NCBI GenBank assembly: GCA_900543505.1
Contig: UQSB01000003.1
Span: forward strand, 1 to 64,000
Length of the DNA stretch: 64,000 nt
DNA from: an uncultured Collinsella sp.
Lineage (GTDB): Bacteria; Actinomycetota; Coriobacteriia; Coriobacteriales; Coriobacteriaceae
Reading direction: 5' to 3'
A model generated the notes under the pieces. That model was not told the DNA's origin and did not search any database. It saw only the letters and a program-made list of their open reading frames with translations. Positions 26,536 through 34,315 of the stretch are shown piece after piece; within the stretch, counting starts at the first letter, position 1, and the number at the start of each line of letters is the position of its first letter. A program made the translations under genes and the position numbers.

Positions 26536-27264
26536 TTACTCGGCCTTGGGCTCAGCGGCCATCTCGGCCTCGGAGACCTGCTCCTTGCCGGAGCCAGCGA
26601 GGCAGGCGTCAGCCATGAGCTCGCACATAAGGGTGACAGCAGAGATAGCGTCATCGTTGCAGGGGATGCCGTACTCGACCTCGTCGGGATCGGAGTTGGT
26701 GTCGATCAGAGCGACGACGGGGATGTTCAGGCGCTGAGCCTCCTTGATGGCGTTCTCCTCGCGCTTGGTGTCGATGACGAAGAGAGCCTGGGGCAGACCC
26801 TTCATGTCGCGGGCGCCACCGAGGTTGGTCTGGAGCTTGGTGAGCTCCTTGCCGAGAACAGCCTGCTCCTTCTTGGGGAGCACTGCCATGCGGCCGTCCT
26901 CGACCATGGCCTCGAGCTCCTCCATGCGGTTGATGCGGGAGCGGATGGTGACGAAGTTGGTCAGCATGCCGCCGAGCCAACGCTGGTTGATGTAAGGCAT
27001 GTTGGCGCGCTCAGCAGCGTTCTTGACGGCCTCCTGAGCCTGCTTCTTGGTGCCGACAAACAGCACATTGCCGCCCTTGGCGACGTTCTTGACGAAGGTG
27101 TAGGCCTGGTCGGCGTCGAGGATAGTCTGCTTGAGGTCGAGGATGTAGATGCCGTTGCGCTCACCGAAGATGAACGGCTTCATCTTGGGGTTCCAGCGAC
27201 GGGTCTGGTGACCGAAGTGGCAGCCGGCCTCGAGCAGGGTGCGGATATTAATCTTGGTAGCCAT
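26536..27264 (-). CDS. rpsB: 30S ribosomal protein S2
   Basis: Small-subunit ribosomal protein of 242 residues with the conserved beginning [20 protein letters not shown] and the [14 protein letters not shown] and [12 protein letters not shown] motifs. A short acidic-Ala tail ends the protein. It has its own strong promoter and a leader of about 135 bases, consistent with autoregulation, and is cotranscribed with tsf. Confidence 0.98.
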   Translation of the reverse strand: MATKINIRTLLEAGCHFGHQTRRWNPKMKPFIFGERNGIYILDLKQTILDADQAYTFVKNVAKGGNVLFVGTKKQAQEAVKNAAERANMPYINQRWLGGMLTNFVTIRSRINRMEELEAMVEDGRMAVLPKKEQAVLGKELTKLQTNLGGARDMKGLPQALFVIDTKREENAIKEAQRLNIPVVALIDTNSDPDEVEYGIPCNDDAISAVTLMCELMADACLAGSGKEQVSEAEMAAEPKAE

Positions 27265-27399
27265 GTTAAACCTCCTGTGGTTTGCCTCCGCGCGGGGTCA
27301 TCCTCCAAAACCAACCCGGACATGTGCTACCAAAGCCCGGGCACCACGGTATGAAGTAGCCGCGCGTGCGTGATAAAAACCTGTTGCCGTGAAGCAACC
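27265..27399 (-). promoter_or_regulatory. rpsB 5' leader
   Basis: About 135 untranslated bases lie between the inferred start point and rpsB. They include a GTTGC/GCAAC hairpin near the 5' end and CCCGG/CCGGG segments around 27320-27335 that could pair. S2 represses its own mRNA in several bacteria, so this is a plausible autoregulatory RNA. Its structure does not match anything I can name. Confidence 0.4.
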
Positions 27400-27405
27400 C
27401 GATGA

Positions 27406-27434
27406 ATGATAGCAGGAATGCATCTTCCTGCCAA
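27406..27434 (-). promoter_or_regulatory. Strong rpsB-tsf promoter
   Basis: TTGGCA (27434-27429) and TATCAT (27411-27406) are spaced exactly 17 bases, with TGC directly before the -10 (extended -10). This is the best sigma-70-type promoter in the window. Confidence 0.82.
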
Positions 27435-27483
27435 CCCGCAATCAAAACCACACACCTGAGCGCGGCGCGGGACGTCCCAGCCA

Positions 27484-28404
27484 CTATTCGCCGCGGGGAT
27501 GGGCTTGAGCCACAGCCCGCTTAAGCCGATCGGGTGTGAGATGCGTGTAGATCTGCGTCGTGGACAGGCTCGCATGACCTAGCAGCTCTTGAACCGAGCG
27601 CAGGTCCGCGCCGCCCTCGAGCAAGTCGGTCGCAAAGGTATGGCGCATCGCATGCGGGGCGATGTCGGCCGGAATGCCGGCGAGTGTCGCCAGAGTATGG
27701 AACCGCCGCCTGAGCATGGCGGCACTCATGCGATTACCGCGCGCCGATATAAGCAGCGGATGCGGCCCGGTAGTGGGGTCACGGCGCTTTGCCTGAGCGA
27801 GCAACTCCGGCCGCCCCTCCTCAATATAGAGACGCGTCGCCTCGAGCGCGCGACGATACAGAGGGACGATACGTTCTTTGCTCCCCTTGCCCCACAGGCG
27901 CAGCGTGCGTTCGGACCACACAATGGACTCCACATTGAGTGCTGCGAGCTCAGAGATACGGGCGCCCGAGGCATAGAGCAGCTCGAGCATCGCCGCATCG
28001 CGCAGTCCCGCGGGTGTTGAGGTATCAGGCGTCTTGAGCAGCGCCTCCACCTGTTGGGTCGTCAGCACACCGGGTAGATCGCGCGGGAGCTTGGGCGAGG
28101 AAATTGCCGAGACCACATCGCCCTCCACGACCCCCTCGGCAGCCATCCACCGATAGAGCGAGCGAATGGCAGACAGGTGTGCCGCAAGCGTTCGGGGAGC
28201 CACCTGCTCACGCGAAAGTTCGGCAAGATAGCGACGAATGGTGCGCACGTCGGCAGCGAAAGCATCTATATCCTCACGCTCGCACCAGGCAGCAAAACGC
28301 TCCAGCCTCGAGCCATAGGCCGTCACCGTGTTGGGAGAAAGTCCCTCGACACGTGAGATATAGGCGATAAACGAGTCGACGGTGTCGTACAGGTCAAAGG
28401 CTAT
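27484..28404 (-). CDS. xerD: Tyrosine recombinase XerC/XerD
   Basis: Site-specific recombinase that resolves chromosome dimers at dif. The catalytic set is complete: Arg in ASGARISEL, Lys in GKGSKERIVPL, HAMRH, LGHASLS and the nucleophile Tyr in TTQIYTHL. SPKLPRDLP fits the XerD-like hinge. The first canonical start is GTG at 28326, but clear N-terminal domain homology continues upstream in frame (DTVDSFIAYISRVEGLSPN). The frame holds no ATG, GTG or TTG back to its stop. I extend to an ATA at 28404 that has GGAGG nine bases upstream and gives 306 residues, a normal length. The start codon is therefore unusual. It overlaps the trmFO stop. Confidence 0.88.
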   Translation of the reverse strand: MAFDLYDTVDSFIAYISRVEGLSPNTVTAYGSRLERFAAWCEREDIDAFAADVRTIRRYLAELSREQVAPRTLAAHLSAIRSLYRWMAAEGVVEGDVVSAISSPKLPRDLPGVLTTQQVEALLKTPDTSTPAGLRDAAMLELLYASGARISELAALNVESIVWSERTLRLWGKGSKERIVPLYRRALEATRLYIEEGRPELLAQAKRRDPTTGPHPLLISARGNRMSAAMLRRRFHTLATLAGIPADIAPHAMRHTFATDLLEGGADLRSVQELLGHASLSTTQIYTHLTPDRLKRAVAQAHPRGE

Positions 28405-29738
28405 GACCGGTCGCCTCCAAACAAATCGGGGCGAGTGGCCAGATAGGCATCAAGGGCCTCGAGCGCACGGTCCGCATAGGCCTGGTAGCGGTCGCGCTTG
28501 CTGCGGCGCTTACCATCCTCGAGTGGCGGCACCAGGCCAAAGTTGACATGCATAGGCTGATAGCCCACGGTGGCAGGATCGGTCGCATAGCCCACGAGCG
28601 CACCCAGGGCGCCCACACGCGGCAGCTCGACGCCCGCGGCCCCGATAGCCTCGGCATAGGTGTTGAGCGCCGCGAGCAGACCGGTCGCCACGGCTTCCAT
28701 GTACCCCTCGGTGCCGGTGATCTGACCGGCCAGGCGCACGCCGGTACCAGGCACGGCAAAGGTGCCATCGAGCACGTGCGGGGCGTCGACAAAGGTATTG
28801 CGGTGCATGACACCGTAGCGGAAGAACTCAGCGTTCTCCAGGCCCGGCACCATATGGAAGACGCGCTTCTGCTCGCCAAAGGTCAGGTTGGTCTGGAAGC
28901 CCACCAGGTTATAGGCGGTCTTCTCCTTGTTCTCGGCACGCAGCTGAATCGCCGCCCAGGGACGACGACCGGTTCGCGGGTCGGTGAGGCCGACGGGCTT
29001 CATGGCGCCAAAGCGAATGGCGTCCTTGCCGGTGCGCGCAACTTCCTCGGCAGGCTGGCAGGCCTGGAACAGATCGCCGCCCTCAAAGTCCTTGAGCACC
29101 ACGCGGTCGGCCGTGGTAAGCGCCTCGATAAAGGCCTCGTACTCTTCCTTGTTGAGCGGAGCGTTGAGATAGTCGCCGCTCCCCTGCTCCTCGTAGCGCG
29201 ACTGCGAGAACAGCACGTCCATATCGAGCGTGGAGGCATCGACGATCGGCGCCGCGGCATCGAAGAACGCAAGGGCGTCGCCACCGACGAGCTTCACGAC
29301 CTCTTCGCTCAACGCCGGCGAGCACAAGGGGCCGGCGGCAATGACCACGTGACCTTCGGGAATCTGCGTGACCTCGCCGTGAACGATCTCGATATTGGGA
29401 CGGGCGGCAACCTCGTCCTCGACAAGCTCGGAAAACTTGACGCGGTCGACCGCCAAGGCGCCACCGGCGGGAACAGCCGCGCGATGGGCGCAATCGAGCA
29501 GGACCGAACCCATGCGCTCAAGCTCGGCCTTCAGCAAACCAGCCGCGGAATCCGGACGGGTCGACTTAAACGAATTGGAACAGACGAGCTCTGCCAGGTG
29601 ATCGGTATGGTGGGCCGGGGAGCTCACCTGGGGGCGCATCTCGCACAGCTTTACGGAAAACCCGCGATCCGCCAGCTGAATCGCGCACTCCGAACCCGCC
29701 AGACCGCCACCGATAACCGTCACCTGATCAAACAGCAT
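28401..29738 (-). CDS. trmFO: Methylenetetrahydrofolate-tRNA-(uracil-5-)-methyltransferase
   Basis: FAD- and folate-dependent enzyme that forms ribothymidine 54 in tRNA, the folate-using alternative to TrmA. The 445 residues begin with the dinucleotide motif VIGGGLAGSECA and contain CSNSFKS with the conserved cysteine and a GYMEA segment typical of the family. ATG at 29738 has AAAGGTG upstream; the TTG two codons earlier lacks spacing. It is followed by xer, as in Firmicutes and other bacteria (trmFO-xerC-hslV order), here without hslVU. Confidence 0.96.
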   Translation of the reverse strand: MLFDQVTVIGGGLAGSECAIQLADRGFSVKLCEMRPQVSSPAHHTDHLAELVCSNSFKSTRPDSAAGLLKAELERMGSVLLDCAHRAAVPAGGALAVDRVKFSELVEDEVAARPNIEIVHGEVTQIPEGHVVIAAGPLCSPALSEEVVKLVGGDALAFFDAAAPIVDASTLDMDVLFSQSRYEEQGSGDYLNAPLNKEEYEAFIEALTTADRVVLKDFEGGDLFQACQPAEEVARTGKDAIRFGAMKPVGLTDPRTGRRPWAAIQLRAENKEKTAYNLVGFQTNLTFGEQKRVFHMVPGLENAEFFRYGVMHRNTFVDAPHVLDGTFAVPGTGVRLAGQITGTEGYMEAVATGLLAALNTYAEAIGAAGVELPRVGALGALVGYATDPATVGYQPMHVNFGLVPPLEDGKRRSKRDRYQAYADRALEALDAYLATRPDLFGGDRS

Positions 29739-29752
29739 CTGCAAACACCTTT

Positions 29753-30688
29753 CTAATTGACATGTTTTCCATTGTGACCGAAGGGTGTCTGGGCGTGAAG
29801 AGCAAACTTGGAGGGCGCATACCTTCCATCCATCATGCGCTCGATAAGGCCCTCGAGCTCAAGCGAACCCAGGAGCTTAAGTACGCCAACGGCATCGAGC
29901 GAGACGAGTGCCGCGATGTCGTCGACCTTGAGCGGAGAGGCGATGAGTGCATGCATCACGGTCTGCTGTGTTTGATCCAGGTCGGCAATGCCGGGAGCAT
30001 CGGGGCGCGAGTAGCGCAGGGTGCCGTAGATGCGTGAAATAGCCATCTCGATAGATTCCTCGTCGATGATGCAGCAGGCACCGTTCGCAATGAGGTAATT
30101 CGTGCCACGCGACTCGGGCGATAGGATCGACCCCGGCACGGCAAGAAGTTCTCGCCCCAAATCCATAGCAGCCTCGGCTGTAGAAAACGTCCCGGAAGGC
30201 ATACCCGCCTCGGATACAAAGAGGGCTTGCGACAAGGCCGCGATTACGCGATTGCGGCGCGGAAAGGCAAACTTGCGCGGACCCATGCCCCACGGAGAGA
30301 TCGACACGACCGCGCCACCCGTATCGAGCGTGCGCGTAATAAGCCCCGCGCTCGAACGCGGGTAGACCACGTCGGCGCCCGTCCCCAGCACCACGACGTG
30401 TTTACCGCCAGCGTTGACCGCAGCCCAACCCGAGGCCTGGTCACAACCGACCGCGCCGCCCGAGACTACCGTCACGCCCGCCTCGACCGCCACCTTTGAC
30501 GCAAGCTCTGCCACGGCAAGACCATACGGCGAGGCCTTGCGCGCGCCGATGATGGAGAGCGCGGGCGTCGAAAGCACCTCGGGGTTGCCGCGCACATAGA
30601 GCGTCTGGGGTACATCAGAAAGCTCCAAAACGGTCTCGGGATACAACGTATCACCTGGATGCAGCTCAAAGGTCCCCTCGGCCATCAT
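29753..30688 (-). CDS. dprA: DNA processing protein DprA
   Basis: Loads RecA on incoming single-stranded DNA during transformation. The 311-residue protein has the Rossmann-like fold with VVSGGAVGCDQASGWAAVNAG and VVVLGTGADVVYP, and a C-terminal winged-helix domain (VMHALIASPLKVDDIAALV, about 240-300). The N-terminal SAM domain found in many DprA proteins is missing or very short: the Rossmann fold starts soon after LHPGDTLYPETV. ATG at 30688 overlaps the comM stop (ATGA) with AGGAGG upstream. The pair comM-dprA is a conserved competence-linked arrangement. Confidence 0.95.
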   Translation of the reverse strand: MMAEGTFELHPGDTLYPETVLELSDVPQTLYVRGNPEVLSTPALSIIGARKASPYGLAVAELASKVAVEAGVTVVSGGAVGCDQASGWAAVNAGGKHVVVLGTGADVVYPRSSAGLITRTLDTGGAVVSISPWGMGPRKFAFPRRNRVIAALSQALFVSEAGMPSGTFSTAEAAMDLGRELLAVPGSILSPESRGTNYLIANGACCIIDEESIEMAISRIYGTLRYSRPDAPGIADLDQTQQTVMHALIASPLKVDDIAALVSLDAVGVLKLLGSLELEGLIERMMDGRYAPSKFALHAQTPFGHNGKHVN

Positions 30689-32208
30689 TGGTCCCTCCTT
30701 CCCTGGTACATCGCCGCCTCGAGCACGTGGTCCTGCGTCACATGCTCGCTCTCGGCGACGTCGGCGATTGTACGAGCGATACGCACCAGGCGCACGATAC
30801 CGCGACCCGTGAGATGTGTGCGCTTCGACAGGCCGAGTACACACTTCTCCGCCGCATCATCGAGCTCAAAGGTCGAAACGACGCCGTCAATGGACCGCGT
30901 CTCGTCATCCTCGACCTCGGCATCCGCATCGTCCATACGGGATTCGCGCCAAGCGCGAAAAGCGCGACCGCGCACAACGTAGTCACGTAACTCGGCAGAC
31001 GACATACCCTCCGCACCCTCGATAATCACTTGGGGGTCGGGACGGGTCACATCGATCATCATGTCGATACGGTCGGCCAAAGGACCGCGCAGCTTTGACC
31101 GATAGCGCTCGACCATCGCCGCCGAGCAGCGGCATGGCACCTCACGGTCGCCCAAAAAGCCGCAGGGACAGGGATTGCTCGCAGCCAGCAGCTGAAAGCG
31201 CGACGGGAAGGTAAAGGCCCCGTCGACGCGCACGATCCTCACATAGCCGCGCTCGATGGGCTGACGCAGCGTCTGCAGCACACTCGTGGGAAACTCGGCA
31301 AGCTCGTCCAAAAAGAGCACGCCGCCATGAGCCAGGCTGATCTCACCCGGATGCACCGGGCGCCCTCCGCCAATGAGGCCAGCCGTTGATATGCTGTGAT
31401 GGGGACTTCGAAATGGCCGATGACCTGCCAATAAGCCATCGATGTTCTCGCCCAAGACCGAATGGATGCACAGCGCCTCCTGCTGGTCCTCAACGGAAAG
31501 CTCGGGCAGGATGCCGGTCATACGACGGGCGAGCATCGTCTTGCCCGATCCCGGGGACCCGACCATAAGCAAACCGAGCTCACCCGCTGCCGCCAGCGCC
31601 ATGCCGCGTTTGGCGACTTCCTGCCCCAGTACGTCGGCATAGTCGAGTTCGGGCTCAAAGGTCGCCTCGAGCACTTCAGAATCCAAGTAGTGCCGCGCGG
31701 CATCGCCCATGCCATGGGCAAGCTGAGACAAATGATCGATGAATCCACAATCCACGCCCGCGAGTGGCACATGCTGGTCTGACCTGCCGGCGATAAAAGA
31801 CAGCCCCATATCACGCGCCAATAGCTGAAACGCCACCTCGCCCTTGACAGGAAGCACCGTACCGTCCAAGCCAAGCTCACCTGCGATAAGACAACGATCG
31901 AGGTTGTCGCGGGGAATCTGACCATCGGCCGCCAATACCGCGATGGCGATGGGCAGATCAAAGCCGCTACCGGTCTTGCGAATATCGCCAGGCGCCAGAT
32001 TGACCGTAATGCCCGAGCGCGGGATTTCAAACCCGGCGGAGCGCATCGCGCAGCGAATACGACCGCGTGACTCCATCACCTCCATACTCGGAATGCCGAG
32101 CATCTGAATGCCAGGAACGCCGCCGGCAAGCGAGACCTCGACCGTGACGTGAATCGCCTCGACGCCACGGATGCAGGCCGCGTGAACGGCAAACGTCTCG
32201 AACGCCAT
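30685..32208 (-). CDS. comM: ComM/YifB AAA+ ATPase
   Basis: Hexameric helicase of the Mg-chelatase-like family; ComM promotes branch migration of D-loops during integration of transforming DNA. The 507 residues start with a Lon-substrate-like S5 domain (MAFETFAVHAACIRG), then a Walker A LMVGSPGSGKTML, Walker B VLFLDELAEF, and a C-terminal Mg_chelatase_C region. A zinc-like CPCG...CRCS cluster is visible between. The ATG at 32208 overlaps the yraN stop (TGATG); the long frame upstream lies inside yraN. Confidence 0.95.
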   Translation of the reverse strand: MAFETFAVHAACIRGVEAIHVTVEVSLAGGVPGIQMLGIPSMEVMESRGRIRCAMRSAGFEIPRSGITVNLAPGDIRKTGSGFDLPIAIAVLAADGQIPRDNLDRCLIAGELGLDGTVLPVKGEVAFQLLARDMGLSFIAGRSDQHVPLAGVDCGFIDHLSQLAHGMGDAARHYLDSEVLEATFEPELDYADVLGQEVAKRGMALAAAGELGLLMVGSPGSGKTMLARRMTGILPELSVEDQQEALCIHSVLGENIDGLLAGHRPFRSPHHSISTAGLIGGGRPVHPGEISLAHGGVLFLDELAEFPTSVLQTLRQPIERGYVRIVRVDGAFTFPSRFQLLAASNPCPCGFLGDREVPCRCSAAMVERYRSKLRGPLADRIDMMIDVTRPDPQVIIEGAEGMSSAELRDYVVRGRAFRAWRESRMDDADAEVEDDETRSIDGVVSTFELDDAAEKCVLGLSKRTHLTGRGIVRLVRIARTIADVAESEHVTQDHVLEAAMYQGRRDQ

Positions 32209-32693
32209 CACGACACCTGCCAATCGAACGCGTTGTACTGATGCTCGATCTCGGCGATATGCCCGCCGCGAATGGTGACACCCACGGCATCGAAGCGAAT
32301 CGCCTTGAGCGGATAATGTTCCATGAGATAGCAACTTGCGATGCGGCGATAGCGGCGTTGCTTTCGGGCGTCCACAGCCTCCTCGGGAAAGACCCGCGTG
32401 CTGCAATCCAGCGCAACGCGTCTGGTCTTGACCTCGGCCATCACCACGACATCGTCGAGCTCATCGAGCAGCACCAGATCGGCCTCGCCCTCGGAGCAAC
32501 GATAACCCTGCTCCAGCAAGGTGTAGCCGCGCTCGTTAAAGTAGTCGATGGTGATCAGCTCGCCCAGCATGCCCAGCTCGCGGGGACTGAGCCCCTTGAT
32601 AAACTCAGGCGTCATCGCCCCGCAGTCGAGCTCGCCATTTTCCCAACGCTCCTTGAGCTGCTGCGTCTTGCTCTTTTTGCTTGCGGCACTCAT
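32208..32693 (-). CDS. yraN: YraN/UPF0102 nuclease-like protein
   Basis: A 161-residue protein of the UPF0102 family, a small restriction-endonuclease-like fold of unsettled function. The core is GMLGELITIDYFNERGYTLLE, GEADLVLLDE and VVMAEVKTRR, giving the E-D-ExK active-site pattern. An N-terminal extension of about 45 residues (starting MSAASKKSKTQQLKERW) precedes the core and is longer than usual. AAAGGAGA precedes the ATG. The rnhB-yraN-comM-dprA order is conserved in many bacteria. Confidence 0.92.
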   Translation of the reverse strand: MSAASKKSKTQQLKERWENGELDCGAMTPEFIKGLSPRELGMLGELITIDYFNERGYTLLEQGYRCSEGEADLVLLDELDDVVVMAEVKTRRVALDCSTRVFPEEAVDARKQRRYRRIASCYLMEHYPLKAIRFDAVGVTIRGGHIAEIEHQYNAFDWQVS

Positions 32694-32791
32694 GGGGTCT
32701 CCTTTCCCGCACGCTGCATTGCCCCGATGATGAGGGCACCTTTCATGCGGGTAAGTACCGGAAGCAAACCAAAAGCTGACCAAATGCCGTC

Positions 32792-32836
32792 AAAAAACGG
32801 GCCGTACGCAGCAATGGTGTTGCATACGGCCCGTTA
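32792..32836 (-). terminator. Terminator between rnhB and yraN
   Basis: AACGGGCCGTATGCA and TGCGTACGGCCCGTT (one mismatch) pair on the minus strand and are followed by TTTTTTG. It would separate rplS-rnhB from yraN-comM-dprA-trmFO-xer, which then needs read-through or a promoter in 32694-32790. Confidence 0.88.
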
Positions 32837-32853
32837 CCAGCAAGTTTATAAAA

Positions 32854-32875
32854 CCCCAGAGGTCCCTGTCTCCAC
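32854..32875. repeat. Possible GGGAC-core repeat after rnhB
   Basis: On the minus strand TGGAGACAGGGACCTCTGG lies just past the rnhB stop. It contains the GGGAC core shared with the REP-like palindromes elsewhere, but its self-complementarity is poor. Listed as a weak candidate only. Confidence 0.3.
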
Positions 32876-32882
32876 AATTGAC

Positions 32883-33671
32883 CTAGAAAAGGCGCTCAGT
32901 CTGCAGAAAGTTTCCGCAAAAGCTCACGCGGTGCAGTGGACAAAGTCCATGTTTGCGAATGGCCTCGATATGCTCGGGGCTTGCATAGCCCTTCGACTCG
33001 GCCAGATGGTACTCGGGATACTCGGCGTCGTACTCGACCATCATCTCGTCACGCGTGACCTTGGCCATGATGGACGCCGCGGCGATGCAGGCGATTTTGG
33101 CATCGCCCTTCACCACATCGCGCTCGTTAGGAACGGCGCCCAAGGGGTTGCCATCCATGAGGACGCAGTCGGGCTCAAGTCCCGTATCGGCCACGGCGCC
33201 CGCAACGGCAGTACGGATAGCACGGGCCATGCCCATTTCATCGATATCCTTCGGCGCGATATGGCAAAAACCGATCGCCGTCGCCACCTCGGCAATCTTC
33301 ACTGAGAGCAACTCGCGGCGCGCGGGCGTGAGCTTTTTGGAATCGTTGATACCCCAGACGCGCGGCTCCATAGGAAGACAGACGGCGCATACCGTCAAAG
33401 GACCGGCCACCGATCCGCGGCCCACCTCGTCGACACCAACGACCACCCCATCGCCGCCAAGCTCATGCATAAGCTCGTACATGTCATTGACGCGCTCGCG
33501 CTCGGCAAGCTCTTTGTCATGGCGTTTGAGGGCGCGTTCACAAGCCTTGATCACCTGCTGGCGCGGGTCCTCGCGATAATGCTCCACGAGGGCGGGAATC
33601 TCCTCAAACGTAGCGCTCGCCAACTCACCAGCAACCTGCGATGCCGAAACCGAGCTCGTCATGTTGGCCAT
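32883..33671 (-). CDS. rnhB: Ribonuclease HII
   Basis: Removes ribonucleotides from DNA-RNA hybrids. The protein of 262 residues has the catalytic core starting VVVGVDEVGRGSVAGPL (first two acidic ligands near residue 85), then SKKLTPARREL, LMDGNPLG and KGDAKIACIAAASIMAKV. About 75 residues precede the core, an N-terminal extension (EHYREDPRQQVIKACERALKRH) also seen in Gram-positive RNase HII. The ATG at 33671 is chosen for its AAGGAGG spacing. Confidence 0.96.
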   Translation of the reverse strand: MANMTSSVSASQVAGELASATFEEIPALVEHYREDPRQQVIKACERALKRHDKELAERERVNDMYELMHELGGDGVVVGVDEVGRGSVAGPLTVCAVCLPMEPRVWGINDSKKLTPARRELLSVKIAEVATAIGFCHIAPKDIDEMGMARAIRTAVAGAVADTGLEPDCVLMDGNPLGAVPNERDVVKGDAKIACIAAASIMAKVTRDEMMVEYDAEYPEYHLAESKGYASPEHIEAIRKHGLCPLHRVSFCGNFLQTERLF

Positions 33672-33700
33672 ACCAGGCCCTCCTTGCATGCAAATCAGAT

Positions 33701-33730
33701 AAAAAGAAGGGCCACCCGAAGGTGACCCTT
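33701..33730 (-). terminator. Attenuating terminator after rplS
   Basis: AAGGGTCACC and GGTGGCCCTT pair around a TTCG tetraloop (one G-T pair) and are followed by CTTTTT on the minus strand. It lies between rplS and rnhB, so rnhB and later genes probably get a fraction of rplS transcription. Confidence 0.88.
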
Positions 33731-33764
33731 GTGTCCAAACGAGTGGACAGACGCTGCGATCTTC

Positions 33765-34106
33765 TTAGCGCTTCTCGGGGATGCGAGCAGCCTTGCCCAC
33801 CTTGTCGCGGAGGTAGTACAGCTTGGCGCGACGGACGCGACCATGACGAACGACCTCGAGCTTGGCGATCTTGGGGCTGTGAAGCGGGAAGGTACGCTCA
33901 ACACCGACACCGAAGGACATCTTGCGGACGGTGAAGGTCTCGCGGGCACCGGCGCCGGCCATGCGGATGACGTCGCCCTGGAAGACCTGAATGCGCTCGC
34001 GGTCGCCTTCCTTAATGCGGTAGTGAACCTTGACGTTGTCGGCGACGCGAACCTGAGGAATGTCCTCGCGGATCTGCTGACGCTCGATTGCGCGGATGTA
34101 ATCCAT
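33765..34106 (-). CDS. rplS: 50S ribosomal protein L19
   Basis: Large-subunit protein at the subunit interface. The 113 residues contain [23 protein letters not shown], here in two parts, the [15 protein letters not shown] motif and [12 protein letters not shown]. Length is normal. ATG at 34106 follows AAGGA by seven bases. It has its own promoter and leads the rplS-rnhB-yraN-comM-dprA-trmFO-xer series. It is not next to trmD here, unlike in E. coli. Confidence 0.98.
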   Translation of the reverse strand: MDYIRAIERQQIREDIPQVRVADNVKVHYRIKEGDRERIQVFQGDVIRMAGAGARETFTVRKMSFGVGVERTFPLHSPKIAKLEVVRHGRVRRAKLYYLRDKVGKAARIPEKR

Positions 34107-34175
34107 GTGCAATTCCTTACTCTTCTAGAGGTGCCGTACCACCCTGGCCGGCACGTAGTTGAACAAACGTATTCG

Positions 34176-34203
34176 AGTATACACGCGCGGGTTTCTGCTG
34201 CAA
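34176..34203 (-). promoter_or_regulatory. rplS promoter
   Basis: TTGCAG (34203-34198) and TATACT (34181-34176) are spaced 16 bases. The start point would lie about 65 bases before the rplS start codon. Confidence 0.65.
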
Positions 34204-34249
34204 GAACATTTTTTCACGCAGACAAAAAGACAAAACCCGCACATGATAA

Positions 34250-34277
34250 CCGCCCGTCTCACGAATGAGACGGGCGG
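34250..34277 (-). terminator. Hairpin after ppdK
   Basis: A perfect 12-bp stem (CCGCCCGTCTCA and its complement) with a 4-base loop lies about 40 bases after the ppdK stop. The T-rich segment only comes some 20 bases later, so termination efficiency is uncertain, but placement fits a terminator. Confidence 0.75.
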
Positions 34278-34315
34278 CATGAAGGGGGCTACGCTAGGCG
34301 TCTAAACCCAAAACG

